NCBI GenBank assembly: GCA_950295325.1
Contig: OX485806.1
Location: 45,501,169-45,565,168, forward strand
Direction: 5' to 3'
DNA from: Polytrichum commune
Taxonomy: Eukaryota > Streptophyta > Polytrichopsida > Polytrichales > Polytrichaceae
DNA: 64,000 nt
This document shows, one piece after another, positions 63,843 to 64,000 of the stretch. A model generated the notes under the pieces. The model was not told the DNA's origin, searched no databases, and worked only from the letters and a program-made list of their open reading frames with translations. Made by a program: the position numbers and the translations under genes. Position 1 is the first letter of the stretch. Each line of letters starts with the position of its first letter.

Positions 63843-64000
63843 AAAAAAAAGGGTAGAAAATCAAAATGAAATTACAATGTAAAAAAAAAAAAAAAAACAA
63901 ACACAAGACTTCAATGTTTTTGAATGTAAAATATAATTCAAAATTGTGAATAACAACATGAGCACATCACAATGTGTCATTGAGATCAGCCAATCACTAG

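Overview
This window is nuclear DNA of a land plant (or close relative). The main evidence is a gene of about 50 exons with GT-AG introns on the + strand (about 13.1-34.1 kb). It encodes a full-length HEAT-repeat protein of the SGR6/MROH1 family, collinear from end to end with what I remember of Arabidopsis SGR6. The rest is AT-rich intergenic DNA holding many transposons. The mix of elements (Mutator-like with GCM-type and SWIM fingers, LINE, copia-type LTR, integrase-like relic) and the sequence style suggest a non-flowering plant, but I cannot name the species.

Layout. 0-3.4 kb: relics of mobile-element-type genes, namely a SWIM-finger tail on + and an unidentified multi-exon gene on -. 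3.4-13 kb: intergenic, with a 1.2-kb foldback transposon (6476-7694) that has 8-bp target-site duplications. 13.1-34.1 kb: the SGR6/MROH1 gene. 34.1-38 kb: G-rich tract, LINE relic, and a single LTR with its primer-binding site. 38.2-39.6 kb: a bHLH gene or fragment directly downstream of that LTR. 40.4-42.3 kb: a duplicated 250-bp segment and an integrase-like relic. 44592-56087: a complete Mutator-like element (MULE). 56-64 kb: mostly unrecognised repeat-like DNA, one long unassigned ORF and a small MITE-like inverted repeat.

The MULE is the most interesting object. It is 11,496 bp long, has terminal inverted repeats rich in a TGAGCRR heptad, and is flanked by a perfect 10-bp target-site duplication (CATGTTAGTC). 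It carries two divergent genes. On the - strand is a transposase with a GCM/WRKY-type zinc region, a MULE catalytic core and a SWIM finger. On the + strand is an eight-exon gene of 1168 codons whose C-terminal part has the motif order of an amino-group (N4/N6) DNA methyltransferase with a degenerate catalytic motif. Intron 1 of that gene holds a 64-bp-period array in which each unit contains a palindrome, and the arms of the palindromes change together. Further palindromes lie near a possible internal TATA box and inside the transposase intron. Both genes keep their frame across all splice sites that I could place, apart from five in-frame TAA/TAG codons. The element therefore looks recently active and now decaying. 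A transposon-borne methyltransferase-like protein next to palindrome arrays could be part of an anti-silencing or self-recognition device; that is inference.

Exon coordinates come from manual reading of splice sites and frame. Family assignments come from motif recognition and remembered homologues, with no database search.
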